DNA of 64,000 nt from Aquibium sp. A9E412 (GTDB lineage Bacteria; Pseudomonadota; Alphaproteobacteria; Rhizobiales; Rhizobiaceae), in NCBI RefSeq assembly GCF_030398335.1, contig NZ_JAOAOP010000003.1, positions 62,001 to 126,000 on the forward strand, given 5' to 3'. A model generated the notes under the pieces. It saw only the letters and a program-made list of their open reading frames with translations, was not told the DNA's origin and did no database searches. The position numbers were made by a program, and so were the translations under genes. The stretch's first letter is position 1, and each line of letters begins with the position of its first letter. This document shows, piece after piece, positions 33,781 to 43,733 of this stretch.

Positions 33781-34440
33781 ATGCCGAACGCCGTCCGACG
33801 CCCGGACCCCGCCCCAGAGGCGGACGGCATGCTGTTCCGGCTCAAGACGCACGGACCGGCCGGCGCGGCGGCGCTGGCCGGCGCGCTCGGCATCTCCGCG
33901 GTGGCCGCGCGCAAGCGGCTCGCCCGCCTCGAGGCGGCCGGCCTTGTCGCCTTCGACGACCGGCGCGCCGGCGTCGGCCGGCCGCAGCGCCGCTGGCGGC
34001 TGACCGCGGCGGGCCATGCGCGCTTTCCCGACAGCCATGCCGCGCTGACGCTGGAGCTGATCGGCTCGGTCCGCGCGATCTTCGGCGAGGCCGGCCTCGA
34101 GCGGCTGATCGCCGCCCGCGAGGCCGAGACGCTGGCGACGTACCGGACCGCCCTCGCCGGCTGCGCCACGCTCGCCGAGCGTGCGGCCGCGCTGGCCGCG
34201 CTGCGCACCGAGGAGGGCTACATGGCGGAGCTCAAGCCGGTCGGCGACGGCGTCTTCATGCTCGTCGAGAACCATTGCCCGATCTGCGCGGCCGCGCGCG
34301 CCTGCCAGGGCTTCTGCCGCTCCGAGCTCGCCGTCTTCCGCGCCGTGCTCGGCCCCGATGCCCGGGTCGAGCGCACCGACCACGTCATCGCCGGCGCGCG
34401 CCGTTGCGCCTATCGCATCGCGGCGGCCGGGCGTGGCTGA
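33781..34440 (+). CDS. COG2345-type (SufR/ArsR-like) transcriptional regulator with C-terminal Cys cluster
   Basis: A 219-residue regulator. The N-terminal winged helix (about residues 15-80; GAAALAGALGISAVAARKRLARLEAAGLV, then GRPQRRWRLTAAG) resembles DeoR/SufR-like proteins. The C-terminal part holds four clustered cysteines: two in NHCPIC, two in ACQGFC, plus one near the end (RRCAYRI). Related SufR proteins bind an Fe-S cluster there, so redox or iron sensing is plausible. A GGGACG site precedes the ATG. The MFS transporter gene overlaps its 3' end, so the regulator probably controls that exporter. Confidence 0.82.
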   Translation: MPNAVRRPDPAPEADGMLFRLKTHGPAGAAALAGALGISAVAARKRLARLEAAGLVAFDDRRAGVGRPQRRWRLTAAGHARFPDSHAALTLELIGSVRAIFGEAGLERLIAAREAETLATYRTALAGCATLAERAAALAALRTEEGYMAELKPVGDGVFMLVENHCPICAAARACQGFCRSELAVFRAVLGPDARVERTDHVIAGARRCAYRIAAAGRG

Positions 34441-35830
34441 TTCGGCGACCGAGCGCGCCGACTGGGCCGAGCTGGTGCGCAGCGGCCAGGTGGCGCAGTT
34501 CGCCATCCTGTGTCTCGGCATCTGGCTGCACGCGGCCGATTCGCTGCTTGTCGCCACCGCCATGCCCAAGGCGGTGGCCGAGATCGGCGGCGGCCATCTG
34601 GTGAGCTGGACGCTGTCGCTCTACCTGCTCGGCTCGATCCTGTCGGGCGCCGCCGCGGCGCTGACGGCGAGCGCCTTCGGGCTGCGCCGCGCCTTCGTCG
34701 CCGCGGCCGCCACCTATGCGGCGGGCTGCGCCGTCAGCGCGCTTGCCCCCGACATGATCGCCATGCTCGCCGGCCGCTTCGTGCAGGGCATCGGCGGCGG
34801 CCTGCTGGTCGCGCTCACCTATGTCGCCATCCAGCGCCTGTTCGCCGAAGCGATGTGGCCGCGGCTGATCGGCGTGATGTCGGCGGTGTGGGGCGCCTCG
34901 GCCTTCTGCGGGCCGCTGATCGGCGGCTTCTTCGCCGATCTCGGCCTGTGGCGCTGGGGCTTCTGGGCCTTCGCGGCGCAGGCGCTGGCGCTGTGCGTGC
35001 TGGTGCCGCTTCTCATGCGGCCGGGCGCTCCGGCCGCCGTCGCGCCGCCCGGCCGCGTGCCGCTCGCGCGGCTTGCCATCCTCAGCCTGGCGATGCTCGC
35101 CGTGGCCGGGGCCGGCGTCGTCGTCGCGCCGGCCACCTCGCTGCCGATGCTGACCCTCGCCGCGCTGGCCTTCGCCTGGTTCCTGCGCCGCGACGCGGCG
35201 CGCGGCGCCGAGCGCATGTTTCCCTCCGGCGCCTTCGACATGCGCACCACGCTCGGCGCCGGTTTCCTCGCCAACCTGGCGCTCGGCACCGCGGCGATGT
35301 CCTTCACCGTCTACGGTCCGTTCCTGCTCGCCGCGCTGCACGGCGTGTCGGCGCTCGGCGCCGGCTACATGATCGCCGCCGAATCGGTCGGCTGGAGCAC
35401 CATGGCCGTGGTCTTCGCCGGCGCCTCGCCGCAGGTCGAGCGCTGGCTGATCCGGTTCGGCGCGGCGACGGTGACCGGCGCCATCCTGGCGCTCGGCCTC
35501 GTCATGCCGGTCGGGCCGCTCTGGCTGATCGTCATGCTGGCGGCCGCCAAGGGCGGCGGCTTCGGCGCGCTGTGGGGCTTCGTCGTGCGCCGGACGATCG
35601 CCGCCGCGCCGGCGGCCGAGCGCGACTGCGCCTCCTCCGCCATGCCCACGACGCAGCAGATCGCCTTCATGCTGGGCGCCTCGCTTGCCGGCATCGTCGC
35701 CAACGCGGCGGGCTTCGCCGAGGGCATCGATCCGGCGGCGGCCGCCGGCGTCGCGTTCTGGGTGTTCGCCGCCTTCGTGCCCGTCGGGCTGGTCGGCACA
35801 GCGGCGGCCTGGCGCGTCAGCGCCCGCTGA
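34433..35830 (+). CDS. MFS transporter (drug/efflux type)
   Basis: A 465-residue membrane protein with about 12-14 hydrophobic segments and MFS-like motifs (LYLLGSILSGAAAALTASAFGLRRAF, then GRFVQGIGGGLLVALTYVA). A GTG start overlapping the regulator stop by 8 bp is chosen because no later codon keeps the first helix (LVRSGQVAQFAILCLGIWL). The pattern fits proton-driven exporters of the DHA2-like group. Coupled translation with a cysteine-rich regulator hints at export of a redox-active or toxic compound, which is inference. It ends 46 bp before mosaic-repeat fragment C. Confidence 0.88.
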   Translation: MADSATERADWAELVRSGQVAQFAILCLGIWLHAADSLLVATAMPKAVAEIGGGHLVSWTLSLYLLGSILSGAAAALTASAFGLRRAFVAAAATYAAGCAVSALAPDMIAMLAGRFVQGIGGGLLVALTYVAIQRLFAEAMWPRLIGVMSAVWGASAFCGPLIGGFFADLGLWRWGFWAFAAQALALCVLVPLLMRPGAPAAVAPPGRVPLARLAILSLAMLAVAGAGVVVAPATSLPMLTLAALAFAWFLRRDAARGAERMFPSGAFDMRTTLGAGFLANLALGTAAMSFTVYGPFLLAALHGVSALGAGYMIAAESVGWSTMAVVFAGASPQVERWLIRFGAATVTGAILALGLVMPVGPLWLIVMLAAAKGGGFGALWGFVVRRTIAAAPAAERDCASSAMPTTQQIAFMLGASLAGIVANAAGFAEGIDPAAAAGVAFWVFAAFVPVGLVGTAAAWRVSAR

Positions 35831-35876
35831 CGGGCGCGTCGGCCGGCCCGTGGCGGGTCCGGCACAGGACGACCGG

Positions 35877-35892
35877 TTCGCCTGGAAACGCT
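35877..35892 (-). repeat. Mosaic repeat fragment C (16-bp terminus)
   Basis: The 16-mer AGCGTTTCCAGGCGAA (minus strand) is identical to the end of repeat copy B. In both places it abuts the stop codon of a minus-strand gene (TAA here, TAG in copy B). The rest of the element is missing. Confidence 0.6.
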
Positions 35893-36267
<375 letters not shown>

Positions 36268-36318
36268 CTAGACCATGATGCCGCGAAGTATGACGCGGTT
36301 TTCCGACGACATCATGAC
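36268..36318 (+). repeat. Second intergenic repeat family, copy D
   Basis: A roughly 50-bp element beginning CTAGACCATGATGCC and ending GACATCATGACC, so its ends (CATGATG / CATCATG) are inverted repeats. It is similar to 46211-46263 and to a common short repeat in rhizobial intergenic regions. It lies between soxG and the small stress-protein gene. Confidence 0.6.
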
Positions 36319-36371
36319 CCGGCTTCGCGATCGTGCCGCCGAGCTGCGGCGCGGGGTGCCCGCGCCATGCC

Positions 36372-36914
36372 CTACGCGTCGCGCGCCGCCTCGGCCAGCA
36401 GCGTGAAGGCGTAGTCGGAGAACGACCGCCAGACCTCGACGCGGAAGGCGTCGGCGCCGGTGCGCCACAGCACGATCTCCACCTTGCCGAGCACGGTGCG
36501 GCTCGCCGCGCCGACGGGAAAGACGGCCGGCGCCAGATCCTGCGGACAGCCGGCCGCGAGCACCGTCTCGGCGGCCGGGCCGGAGACGAGGATCGCCACG
36601 TTGCGGTGCGAGACGTCGACGGCCGAATGCGCCGTGCGCACCGAGGCGCACAGCCCGGCGAGGTCGACGCCTTCCGCGTCGAGCACCAGCCATTCGTCGG
36701 GGCCGAGCCACAGCGCCGCCCGCGTGCCGTCCTGCGCGGTGCCCTTCGGCTTCTTCGGCAGCGCCAGGCCGAGCGCCTTCGACAGCGCGGCAATGCCGGC
36801 CTGCGGCGCGCGCAGCGACAGCCGGCTCGCCGGCGCGCCCGGCACCACGGAGACGCCGGCCGTCTCGGCGCGGCGGCCCGCCAGAACGTCGGCACGGACT
36901 AGTGCGTCAGCCAT
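36372..36914 (-). CDS. soxG: Sarcosine oxidase gamma subunit
   Basis: A 180-residue protein of the SoxG family, the small subunit of heterotetrameric sarcosine oxidase. It resembles the folate-binding GCV_T fold in miniature, with LWLGPDEWLVLDAEG (about residue 70) and VDVSHRNVAILVSGP (about 98) as recognisable blocks. Its start overlaps the soxA stop by 8 bp, so translation is coupled. It closes the soxBDAG operon; a short intergenic repeat follows. Confidence 0.95.
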   Translation of the reverse strand: MADALVRADVLAGRRAETAGVSVVPGAPASRLSLRAPQAGIAALSKALGLALPKKPKGTAQDGTRAALWLGPDEWLVLDAEGVDLAGLCASVRTAHSAVDVSHRNVAILVSGPAAETVLAAGCPQDLAPAVFPVGAASRTVLGKVEIVLWRTGADAFRVEVWRSFSDYAFTLLAEAARDA

Positions 36915-39900
36915 CGGCGCGCCCTCCCTCGTCGTCGAGAAACACCGTGCCGGTCACCTCGACCGCGATGCTGCCGCCCGGCATCGGCACGTGCAGTGTC
37001 TGGCCGCTGCGCGCGCGGCCGTTCTCGACCAGCGCCAGCGCGATCGAGCGGTCGCAATTGGCCGACCAGTAGGACGAGGTGACATGGCCGATCATGCGCA
37101 TCGGCACCGGCTGGTCGGGCGTCTCGACGATCTGCGCGCCCTCCTCCAGAACGGTCTTCGGGTCGGCCGTCCGCAGCCCGACGAGCTGCTTGCGGCCGGC
37201 CGCCACGAGGTCGGGCCGGGCCAGGCCGCGGATGCCGACGAAATCGGTCTTCTTCTTGCCGATCGCCCAGCCCAGCCCGGCGTCGTCCGGCGTCACCGTG
37301 CCGTCGGTGTCCTGGCCGACGATGATGAAGCCCTTCTCGGCCCTGAGCACGTGCATGGTTTCGGTGCCGTAGGCGCAGGCGCCGTGCTTCTCGCCCTCCG
37401 CCCACACCGCTTCCCAGACCGCCAGGCCGTAATCGGCGGGCACGTTGATCTCGAAGCCGCGCTCGCCGGTGAACGAGACGCGGAACAGCCGCGCCGGCAC
37501 GCCGCACACGCGCCCCTCGCGCACCGACATGTGCGGCATCGCCGCGTCCGACAGGTCGATGCCGTCGACCAGCGGCTCGACGATCGCGCGGCTGTTCGGC
37601 CCCTGCACGGCGATCACCGCCCACTGCTCGGAGACCGAGGTCAGCCACACCTTGAGGTCGGGGAACTCGGTCTGCAGGTAGTCTTCCATGTGGTTGAGCA
37701 CGCGCGCCGCGCCGCCCGTCGTCGTCGTCACGTGGAAGCGGTCGGGCGCCAGCCGGCCGATCACCCCGTCATCGTAGATGAAGCCGTCCTCGCGCAGCAT
37801 GATGCCGTAGCGGCAGCGGCCGGGATCGAGCTTCTGCCACGGGTTGGTGTACATCAGCTCCATGAAGCGCGCCGCGTCGGGGCCGACGACCTCGATCTTG
37901 CCGAGCGTCGAGGCGTCGAAGATGCCGGCCGCCCGGCGCACGGTGCGGCACTCGCGGGCGACGGCCGCCTGCATGTCCTCGCCGGCGCGCGGGAAGTACC
38001 AGGCGCGCTTCCACTGCCCGACATCCTCGAACACCGCGCCCTGCGCCTCGGCCCAGCCATGCGTGGCGGTGCGCCGCACCGGGTCGAACAGCCGGCCGCG
38101 GCCGTGGCCGACCAGCGTGCCGAAGGTGACCGGCGTGTAGGGCGGCCGGAAAGTGGTCAGTCCCACCTCGGGGATCGGCCGGTCGAGCGTCTCGGCGGCG
38201 ATCGCCAGGCCGTGCATGTTGGACGTCTTGCCCTGGTCGGTCGCCATGCCGTTGGTGGTGAAGCGCTTGACGTGCTCGATCGAGCGCATGCCCTCGCGCA
38301 CGGCGAGCCGGATGTCCTTGGCGGTGACGTCGTTCTGGAAGTCGACGAAGGCCTTGGCGCGCGGCGCCGCCGCGCTCTCGTCGCCGACGCCGAGCATGCC
38401 GCCCGACCAGGTCTCGGTGGTCTCGGCATCGAGCCGCGGCGCCTTCCTGCGCCGCCCGCCGGTTTCGCGCGCGGCCGCCGCGCCGGCCGCCAGCGCCTCG
38501 TCGACCGCGTCCGAGAGCCGCTCGGTGCCCTTGCACGCGCCGACCGAGGCGCAGGCCTGCGCATAGGTCTGCGGCAGGAAGCGCTGGCTCGCCGCGTCGA
38601 AGCCGACCCGGCCGCGCGACTGCGAGAACAGATGCACCGCCGGCGTCCAGCCGGCAGAGGTCAGCAGCGCGTCGACGGCGATGCTGCGCGCCGCGCCGCC
38701 CGCCCTCGGCGCGACGGTCATGGCGCTGACGCGCAGCCGCCCGGCCGTGCCGGTGACGGCGTGGCCGGCCAGCACCTCGATGCCGGCCGCGCGCGCCGCC
38801 TCGACCGCAGCCCCCTCCGGCGCCGCGCGCCAGTCGACGATGGCGGCGATGCCGAGGCCGGCGCGCTTGAGGTCGAGCGCCGCCGCATAGGCGGAATCGT
38901 CGGCCGCATAGACGCCGACATTGCGCCCCACCGCCACGCCGAAATGGTTGAGATAGCTGCGTGCCGCGGCGGCCAGCATGATGCCGGGCCGGTCGTTGTC
39001 GGCGAACACCATGTGCCGCTCGATGGCGCCGGTGGCCAGGATGACGCGGCCGGCGCGCACCTGCCACAGCCGCTCGCGCGGCGCCTCGGGATCGGGCGCG
39101 GCGAGATGCTCGGTCAGCCGCTCGGCCAGGCACACCATGTTCTGCGCGTAGTAGCCGAAGGCCGTGGTGCGCGGCAGCACGGTGACGTTGTCCATCGCCG
39201 CCAGCGCCGCGGCGGTCTCCTGCGCCCAGCGCCAGCCGGGCCTGCCGTCGATCGTGACGCCGCTTTCGAAGCGCAGCGCGCCGCCGGGCTCGGCCTGCTC
39301 GTCGCACAGGATGACGCGCTGGCCGGTCTGCGCGGCGGCCAGCGCGGCGGCCAGGCCGGCCGCCCCGGCGCCGACGACGAGCACCGCGCAATGGGCGAAG
39401 CGGCTCGCATAACGGTCCGGGTCCGGCTGATCCGGCGCCCGGCCGAGGCCGGCTGCCTGGCGGATGTTGGGCTCGTAGAGCCGCGTCCAGGCCGCCTTCG
39501 GCCACATGAAGGTCTTGTAGTAGAAGCCGGCCGAGAACATCGGCGCGGCGACATCGCTCGCCGCCCCGACATCGAAGGCGAGCGAGGGCCAGCGGTTCTG
39601 CGACACGGCGCAAAGCCCGTCATAGAGCTCCTGCACGGTGGCGCGCACATTGGGCGTGCGGCGCGCGCCGTCGCGGGCGATCTCGACCAGCGCGTTGGGC
39701 TCCTCCGCGCCGGCCGACAGGATGCCGCGCGGCCGGTGGTACTTGAACGAGCGGCCGACCAGATGCACGCCGTTGGCGAGCAGCGCCGAGGCCAGCGTGT
39801 CGCCGGCCAGCCCGGCATAGCTGCGGCCGTCGAAGGTGAAGCGGGCTTCGTGCGCCGGCGTCAGCCGGCCGGCGCCGGCGATGCGGAAGGCGGCGGTCAT
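36907..39900 (-). CDS. soxA: Sarcosine oxidase alpha subunit
   Basis: A 997-residue alpha subunit of heterotetrameric sarcosine oxidase, which oxidises N-methylglycine and passes the methyl group to tetrahydrofolate. In order are a ferredoxin-like N-terminus (FTFDGRSYAGLAGDTLASAL), a dinucleotide domain (VLVVGAGAAGLAAALAAAQ, about residue 172) that binds NAD+, a second Rossmann motif, and a C-terminal aminomethyltransferase-like domain (about residue 600 onward; GIFDASTLGKIEVVGPDA). Its ATG overlaps the soxD stop (ATGA). Full length for the family. Confidence 0.97.
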   Translation of the reverse strand: MTAAFRIAGAGRLTPAHEARFTFDGRSYAGLAGDTLASALLANGVHLVGRSFKYHRPRGILSAGAEEPNALVEIARDGARRTPNVRATVQELYDGLCAVSQNRWPSLAFDVGAASDVAAPMFSAGFYYKTFMWPKAAWTRLYEPNIRQAAGLGRAPDQPDPDRYASRFAHCAVLVVGAGAAGLAAALAAAQTGQRVILCDEQAEPGGALRFESGVTIDGRPGWRWAQETAAALAAMDNVTVLPRTTAFGYYAQNMVCLAERLTEHLAAPDPEAPRERLWQVRAGRVILATGAIERHMVFADNDRPGIMLAAAARSYLNHFGVAVGRNVGVYAADDSAYAAALDLKRAGLGIAAIVDWRAAPEGAAVEAARAAGIEVLAGHAVTGTAGRLRVSAMTVAPRAGGAARSIAVDALLTSAGWTPAVHLFSQSRGRVGFDAASQRFLPQTYAQACASVGACKGTERLSDAVDEALAAGAAAARETGGRRRKAPRLDAETTETWSGGMLGVGDESAAAPRAKAFVDFQNDVTAKDIRLAVREGMRSIEHVKRFTTNGMATDQGKTSNMHGLAIAAETLDRPIPEVGLTTFRPPYTPVTFGTLVGHGRGRLFDPVRRTATHGWAEAQGAVFEDVGQWKRAWYFPRAGEDMQAAVARECRTVRRAAGIFDASTLGKIEVVGPDAARFMELMYTNPWQKLDPGRCRYGIMLREDGFIYDDGVIGRLAPDRFHVTTTTGGAARVLNHMEDYLQTEFPDLKVWLTSVSEQWAVIAVQGPNSRAIVEPLVDGIDLSDAAMPHMSVREGRVCGVPARLFRVSFTGERGFEINVPADYGLAVWEAVWAEGEKHGACAYGTETMHVLRAEKGFIIVGQDTDGTVTPDDAGLGWAIGKKKTDFVGIRGLARPDLVAAGRKQLVGLRTADPKTVLEEGAQIVETPDQPVPMRMIGHVTSSYWSANCDRSIALALVENGRARSGQTLHVPMPGGSIAVEVTGTVFLDDEGGRADG

Positions 39901-40196
39901 CGGCCGGTCTCCTCCGGCAGCGTCTCGGGCTTCGGCTCGCCGGCCTTGTAGGTCATGACGAAGCGGTCGGAGACGGTGTCGCGCACGGCGTTGAAGAAGC
40001 GGGCGCAGCCGTGCAGGTGGCGCCAGCGCTCGTAGATCAGCCCCTTGGGGTTGGCGCGCAGGAAGAAATAGCGCTCGAACGCCTCGTCGGAGATCGCGGC
40101 GATCCGCTCGGGCCGCGCGATATGCGCCTCGCCGGCGTGCCGGAACTCGAGCTCCGGGCGGTCCTCCTCGCAATACGGGCAGCGGATGAGAAGCAT
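39897..40196 (-). CDS. soxD: Sarcosine oxidase delta subunit
   Basis: A 99-residue delta subunit. It opens with LLIRCPYCEEDRPELEF, with the zinc-binding Cys-x2-Cys pair typical of SoxD, and has FERYFFLRANPKGLIYERW in the middle and a later Cys (HLHGCARFF). The last part, TYKAGEPKP, is also conserved. It lies between soxB and soxA; the 129-bp gap on the soxB side contains a hairpin. Confidence 0.95.
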   Translation of the reverse strand: MLLIRCPYCEEDRPELEFRHAGEAHIARPERIAAISDEAFERYFFLRANPKGLIYERWRHLHGCARFFNAVRDTVSDRFVMTYKAGEPKPETLPEETGR

Positions 40197-40227
40197 GGCG
40201 TGGTATCCGGTGCTAGGGCGTGGTGCG

Positions 40228-40247
40228 GCCGGGCGAGCCCGCCCGGC
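40228..40247 (-). other. Hairpin between soxB and soxD
   Basis: A 7-bp stem (GCCGGGC / GCCCGGC) with a 6-nt loop in the 129-bp gap inside the sox operon. It could attenuate or stabilise transcripts; no T-run is present, so it is not a clear terminator. Confidence 0.3.
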
Positions 40248-40325
40248 GCCGCGGACATGCGGCGAGATCGGCAGCAGCGACCATGGCGGCGCCCGAAGGA
40301 CGCGTCACGCGGTCCCGCCTCACGG

Positions 40326-41579
40326 TCAGTGCGCCACGGCCGCCGCGGCGGCCTCGTCGATCAGCCGGCCGTTGCGGAAGCGCTCGAGCGTGAACGGCGC
40401 GTTGATCGGATGCGGCGCGTCGCGCGCGATGGTGTGGGCGAAGACGTGGCCGGAGCCGGGCGTCGCCTTGAAGCCGCCGGTGCCCCAGCCGCAGTTGACG
40501 TAGAGACCAGGCACCGGCGTCTTGGCCAGGATCGGCGAGCGGTCCGGCGTCACGTCGACGATGCCGCCCCACGAGCGCAGCATCTTCATGCGCGTGAAGA
40601 TGGGAAACATCTCGCAGATCGCCTCCAGCGTGTGCTGGATGATGTGCAGCCCGCCGCTCTGCGCATAGGAGATGTACTGGTCGGTGCCGGCGCCGATCAC
40701 CAGCTCGCCCTTGTCGGACTGCGAGATGTAGGCGTGCACCGTGTTCGACATCACCACGCAGGGGAACACCGGCTTGACCGGCTCCGACACCAGCGCCTGC
40801 AGAGGATAGGATTCGAGCGGCATCGACAGCCCGGCCATCTGCATCAGCACCGAGGAGTGGCCGGCCGCCACGACGCCGACCTTCCTGGCGCCGATGAAGC
40901 CGCGGCTCGTCTCGACGCCGCTGACATGGCCGTTCGGCGAGCGGCGGATGCCGGTGACCTCGCAGTTCTCGATGATGTGCACGCCGCGCGCCGAGGCGGC
41001 GCGCGCATAGCCCCAGGCGACGGCGTCGTGGCGCGCCGTGCCGCCGCGACGCTGCAGTGCGGCGCCCATCACCGGATAGCGTGCCGAGCGCGCCACGTTG
41101 AGCGGCGGGCAGTAGGCCTTGGCCGCCTCCGGGGTCAGCCATTCGTTGTCGACGCCGTTCAGCCGGTTGGCGTGGATGTGGCGCTTGAAGACCTGCACGT
41201 CGTGCACGTTGTGCGCCAGCATCATGACGCCGCGCGGGCTGTACATGACGTTGTAGTTGAGGTCCTGCGACAGCCCGTCCCACAGCTTGACCGCGTGGTC
41301 GTAGATGCCGGCGGATTCGTCATAGAGATAGTTGGAGCGGATGATGGTGGTGTTGCGGCCGGTGTTGCCGCCGCCGAGCCAGCCCTTCTCCACCACCGCG
41401 ATGTCGGTGATGCCGTGTTCCTTGGCCAGGTAGTAGGCGGTCGCCAGGCCATGGCCGCCGGCGCCGACGATGACCACCTCGTACTCCCGGCGCGGCTCCG
41501 GCGAGGCCCACTGCTCCGGCCAGCCCTTGTGGCCGCGCATGGCCTCGCGGGCGATGGCGAAGACGGAGTATTTGCGCAT
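40326..41579 (-). CDS. soxB: Sarcosine oxidase beta subunit
   Basis: A 417-residue flavoprotein that holds the sarcosine-oxidising site. The FAD motif [23 protein letters not shown] is near residue 34, and [16 protein letters not shown] follows. The [19 protein letters not shown] segment carries the His to which FMN is covalently attached in this family. A good GGGAAGG ribosome site precedes the ATG; the longer open frame upstream is a shadow of the divergent glutathione-transferase-like gene. First gene of soxBDAG. No glyA or other folate genes were found nearby. Confidence 0.96.
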   Translation of the reverse strand: MRKYSVFAIAREAMRGHKGWPEQWASPEPRREYEVVIVGAGGHGLATAYYLAKEHGITDIAVVEKGWLGGGNTGRNTTIIRSNYLYDESAGIYDHAVKLWDGLSQDLNYNVMYSPRGVMMLAHNVHDVQVFKRHIHANRLNGVDNEWLTPEAAKAYCPPLNVARSARYPVMGAALQRRGGTARHDAVAWGYARAASARGVHIIENCEVTGIRRSPNGHVSGVETSRGFIGARKVGVVAAGHSSVLMQMAGLSMPLESYPLQALVSEPVKPVFPCVVMSNTVHAYISQSDKGELVIGAGTDQYISYAQSGGLHIIQHTLEAICEMFPIFTRMKMLRSWGGIVDVTPDRSPILAKTPVPGLYVNCGWGTGGFKATPGSGHVFAHTIARDAPHPINAPFTLERFRNGRLIDEAAAAAVAH

Positions 41580-41840
41580 CGGACCTTCCCGGCAAGCGTG
41601 GTGGCGCGGCGGCCGGCGCTGGCGGGCGCGGCCGGCCCCGGCGAAGCGTACCACTAGCGAAATCGGCGGCAAGGTCTTGCGCCAAATGCGACGGCCGATG
41701 GCGTTTTGAAGCGCGACCGGCGGCCCGGCGGCCGGGGCCGCGGCGCCGCCGCCGGCCGTTCCCTTCGCCGGCCCGCCGTGCCACAGTGCCGCGACCCCGC
41801 GCGCATCGGGCCGCAGCAACGACAGAAGGAAGCGCCAGCG

Positions 41841-42641
41841 ATGGCCGACAAGCCGATCGTCTATCACATCCCCGTCTGCCCTTTCTCGCAGCGCCTCGAG
41901 ATCGTGCTCGCCCTGAAGGGGCTGAGCGAGGCGGTCGAGTTCCGCGTCGTCGACATCACCCGGCCGCGCGATCCCGAGCTTCTGCGCAAGACGCGCGGCA
42001 CCACCGCGCTGCCGGTGCTGGAGACCGAGGACGGCCGCATCATCAAGGAGAGCTTGGTCATCCTCGGCTACATCGAGGACCGGTTCGCCGAGCCGCCGGT
42101 CGCCCGCCGCGACCCCTATGAGCGGGCGGTCGAGCGCATGCTGATCGCCCGCGAGGGGCCGTTCACCATGGCCGGCTACCTGTTCGTGATGAACCAGGAC
42201 GAGGCCGAGCGCCCCGCGCACCGCGACAAGCTCCTGGCGCTCTATCGCGACATCGACGGCTTCCTGGTCGAGCACAACCCCGACGGCACCTGGCTGTTCG
42301 ACGATTTCGGCCTCGCCGAGGCGGTGTTCACGCCGATGTTCATGCGCTTCTGGTTCCTCGACTACTACGAGGACTTCGATCTGCCGGACGAACCGGCCTA
42401 TCACCGCGTGCGGCGCTGGCGCGAGGCGTGCCTGGCGCATCCGGCGGCCCAGCAGGTCAGCCGCGAGGAGATCGTCAAGCTCTACTACGACTATGCGCTC
42501 GGCGCCGGCAACGGCGCGCTGCTGCCCGGCCGCAGCCGCTCCAGCTTCGTCTTCGAGCCGCACTGGCGCGAGCGGCCCTGGCCGCCGCGCGACAAGTATG
42601 CCACGCGCGCCGGCGACGAGGCGCTCGGCCTCGTCGCCTGA
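41841..42641 (+). CDS. Glutathione S-transferase family protein
   Basis: A 266-residue soluble protein with a thioredoxin-like N-terminal domain (about residues 4-80): [15 protein letters not shown] with Cys13, [30 protein letters not shown] containing the cis-Pro and glutathione-binding Glu-Ser. An all-helical C-terminal domain follows. The Cys at the active position suggests an omega- or beta-like class with thiol transferase activity rather than conjugation. AAGGAAG precedes the ATG. It diverges from soxB, and formaldehyde released by sarcosine oxidation is a possible link, but this is only positional inference. Confidence 0.9.
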   Translation: MADKPIVYHIPVCPFSQRLEIVLALKGLSEAVEFRVVDITRPRDPELLRKTRGTTALPVLETEDGRIIKESLVILGYIEDRFAEPPVARRDPYERAVERMLIAREGPFTMAGYLFVMNQDEAERPAHRDKLLALYRDIDGFLVEHNPDGTWLFDDFGLAEAVFTPMFMRFWFLDYYEDFDLPDEPAYHRVRRWREACLAHPAAQQVSREEIVKLYYDYALGAGNGALLPGRSRSSFVFEPHWRERPWPPRDKYATRAGDEALGLVA

Positions 42642-42686
42642 GCGGGCTCGCACGGCAAACCGGTCGCGACGTCGCCTGCAAACACC

Positions 42687-43634
42687 TCAGAGCGCGAGGA
42701 AGGCGATATAGCCGGCATAGACGGCGAGCAGCGCCGCTCCCTCGCGCCGGGTGATGCGCCAGCCGGTGACGACCACCGCGACGAGCAGCGCGGTCGCCGC
42801 CAGCATCACCCACACGTCGAGCCGGGCGATCTCGGCCGGCACGGCGAGCGGGCTGACGAGCGCGGTGACGCCGAGAATGCCGAGCACGTTGAAGATGTTG
42901 GAGCCGACGACGTTGCCCAGCGCCACGTCGCTCTGGCGCCTGACGGCGGCCACAGCCGACGTGGCGAGCTCGGGCAGCGAGGTGCCCACGGCCACGACGG
43001 TGAGCCCGATCACCGCTTCCGACACGCCGAAATCGGCAGCCAGCGCCGCCGCCCCCTGGACGAGGAAGCGGGCGGCCAGAACGGTGATGACGAGGCCGAC
43101 GGCGAACACCGCCAGGCTCGCCGGCGCGCCGGTCTTCAGCACCGGCAGGCTCTCCGCCTCGGCCTCGTAGACGTCGGCGGCGGCCGTGTGGCGGCGCCGC
43201 TCGATGGCGAAGGTCAGCGCCAGGAAGGCGGCGAGCCCGGCCAGCAGGAAGCCGCCGGCCGGACGGCCGACCGTGCCGGCCAGCACCGCCGCCACGCAGG
43301 CGAGCGTCGCGAGCACCAGCACCGTGCCGTCGCGCTTGAAGGCGGCGGGCGCCACCGCCATCGGGCTGATCAGCGCGGCGAGGCCCAGGATGAGCAGGAT
43401 GTTGGCGATGTTGGAGCCGACGATGTTGCCGAGCGCGATGCCCGGCGAACCGATGAGCGCGGCCTGCAGGCTGGTGACGAGCTCCGGCGCCGAGGTGCCG
43501 AAGCCGACCAGCGTCAGGCCGATGACCATCGGCGAGACGTCGAAGCGGCGCGCCACGCCGACCGCGCCGCGCACCAGAAGGTCGCCGCCGACCAGCAGGC
43601 CGACGAGACCGCCGGCCACGAGAAGATAGTCCAT
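42687..43634 (-). CDS. Calcium/sodium antiporter (CaCA family, YrbG-like)
   Basis: A 315-residue inner-membrane exchanger. Two inverted alpha-repeat motifs characterise it: GFGTSAPELVTSLQAAL with LGNIVGSNIANILLILG in the first half, and VGTSLPELATSAVAA with LGNVVGSNIFNVLGILG in the second. The Glu residues in both repeats bind the ion. About ten hydrophobic helices are visible. The start is ATG with GGGGAC upstream. It lies convergently with the glutathione-transferase-like gene. It exchanges Ca2+ (or another divalent ion) for Na+ or H+; no regulator is adjacent. Confidence 0.95.
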   Translation of the reverse strand: MDYLLVAGGLVGLLVGGDLLVRGAVGVARRFDVSPMVIGLTLVGFGTSAPELVTSLQAALIGSPGIALGNIVGSNIANILLILGLAALISPMAVAPAAFKRDGTVLVLATLACVAAVLAGTVGRPAGGFLLAGLAAFLALTFAIERRRHTAAADVYEAEAESLPVLKTGAPASLAVFAVGLVITVLAARFLVQGAAALAADFGVSEAVIGLTVVAVGTSLPELATSAVAAVRRQSDVALGNVVGSNIFNVLGILGVTALVSPLAVPAEIARLDVWVMLAATALLVAVVVTGWRITRREGAALLAVYAGYIAFLAL

Positions 43635-43698
43635 CGATGAGTCCCCATGCGCGCGCGCCCCGAGCCTCCGTCGCCGGCGTCGGGGGCACCCGCCTGGC

Positions 43699-43718
43699 GG
43701 CATGCAGATCGGCATGCC
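43699..43718. promoter_or_regulatory. Inverted repeat GGCATGC-N6-GCATGCC upstream of the antiporter gene
   Basis: A perfect 7-bp inverted repeat with a 6-bp spacer, 65 bp upstream of the antiporter ATG. It is a plausible operator; the cognate regulator is unknown. Confidence 0.4.
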
Positions 43719-43733
43719 GCGGGCGCCTTTCAA

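Noticed and set aside
36460-39951. A 1163-codon open frame antisense to soxG and soxA
   Set aside because: It spans two well-defined genes on the opposite strand, with low-complexity composition and no ribosome site or motif.
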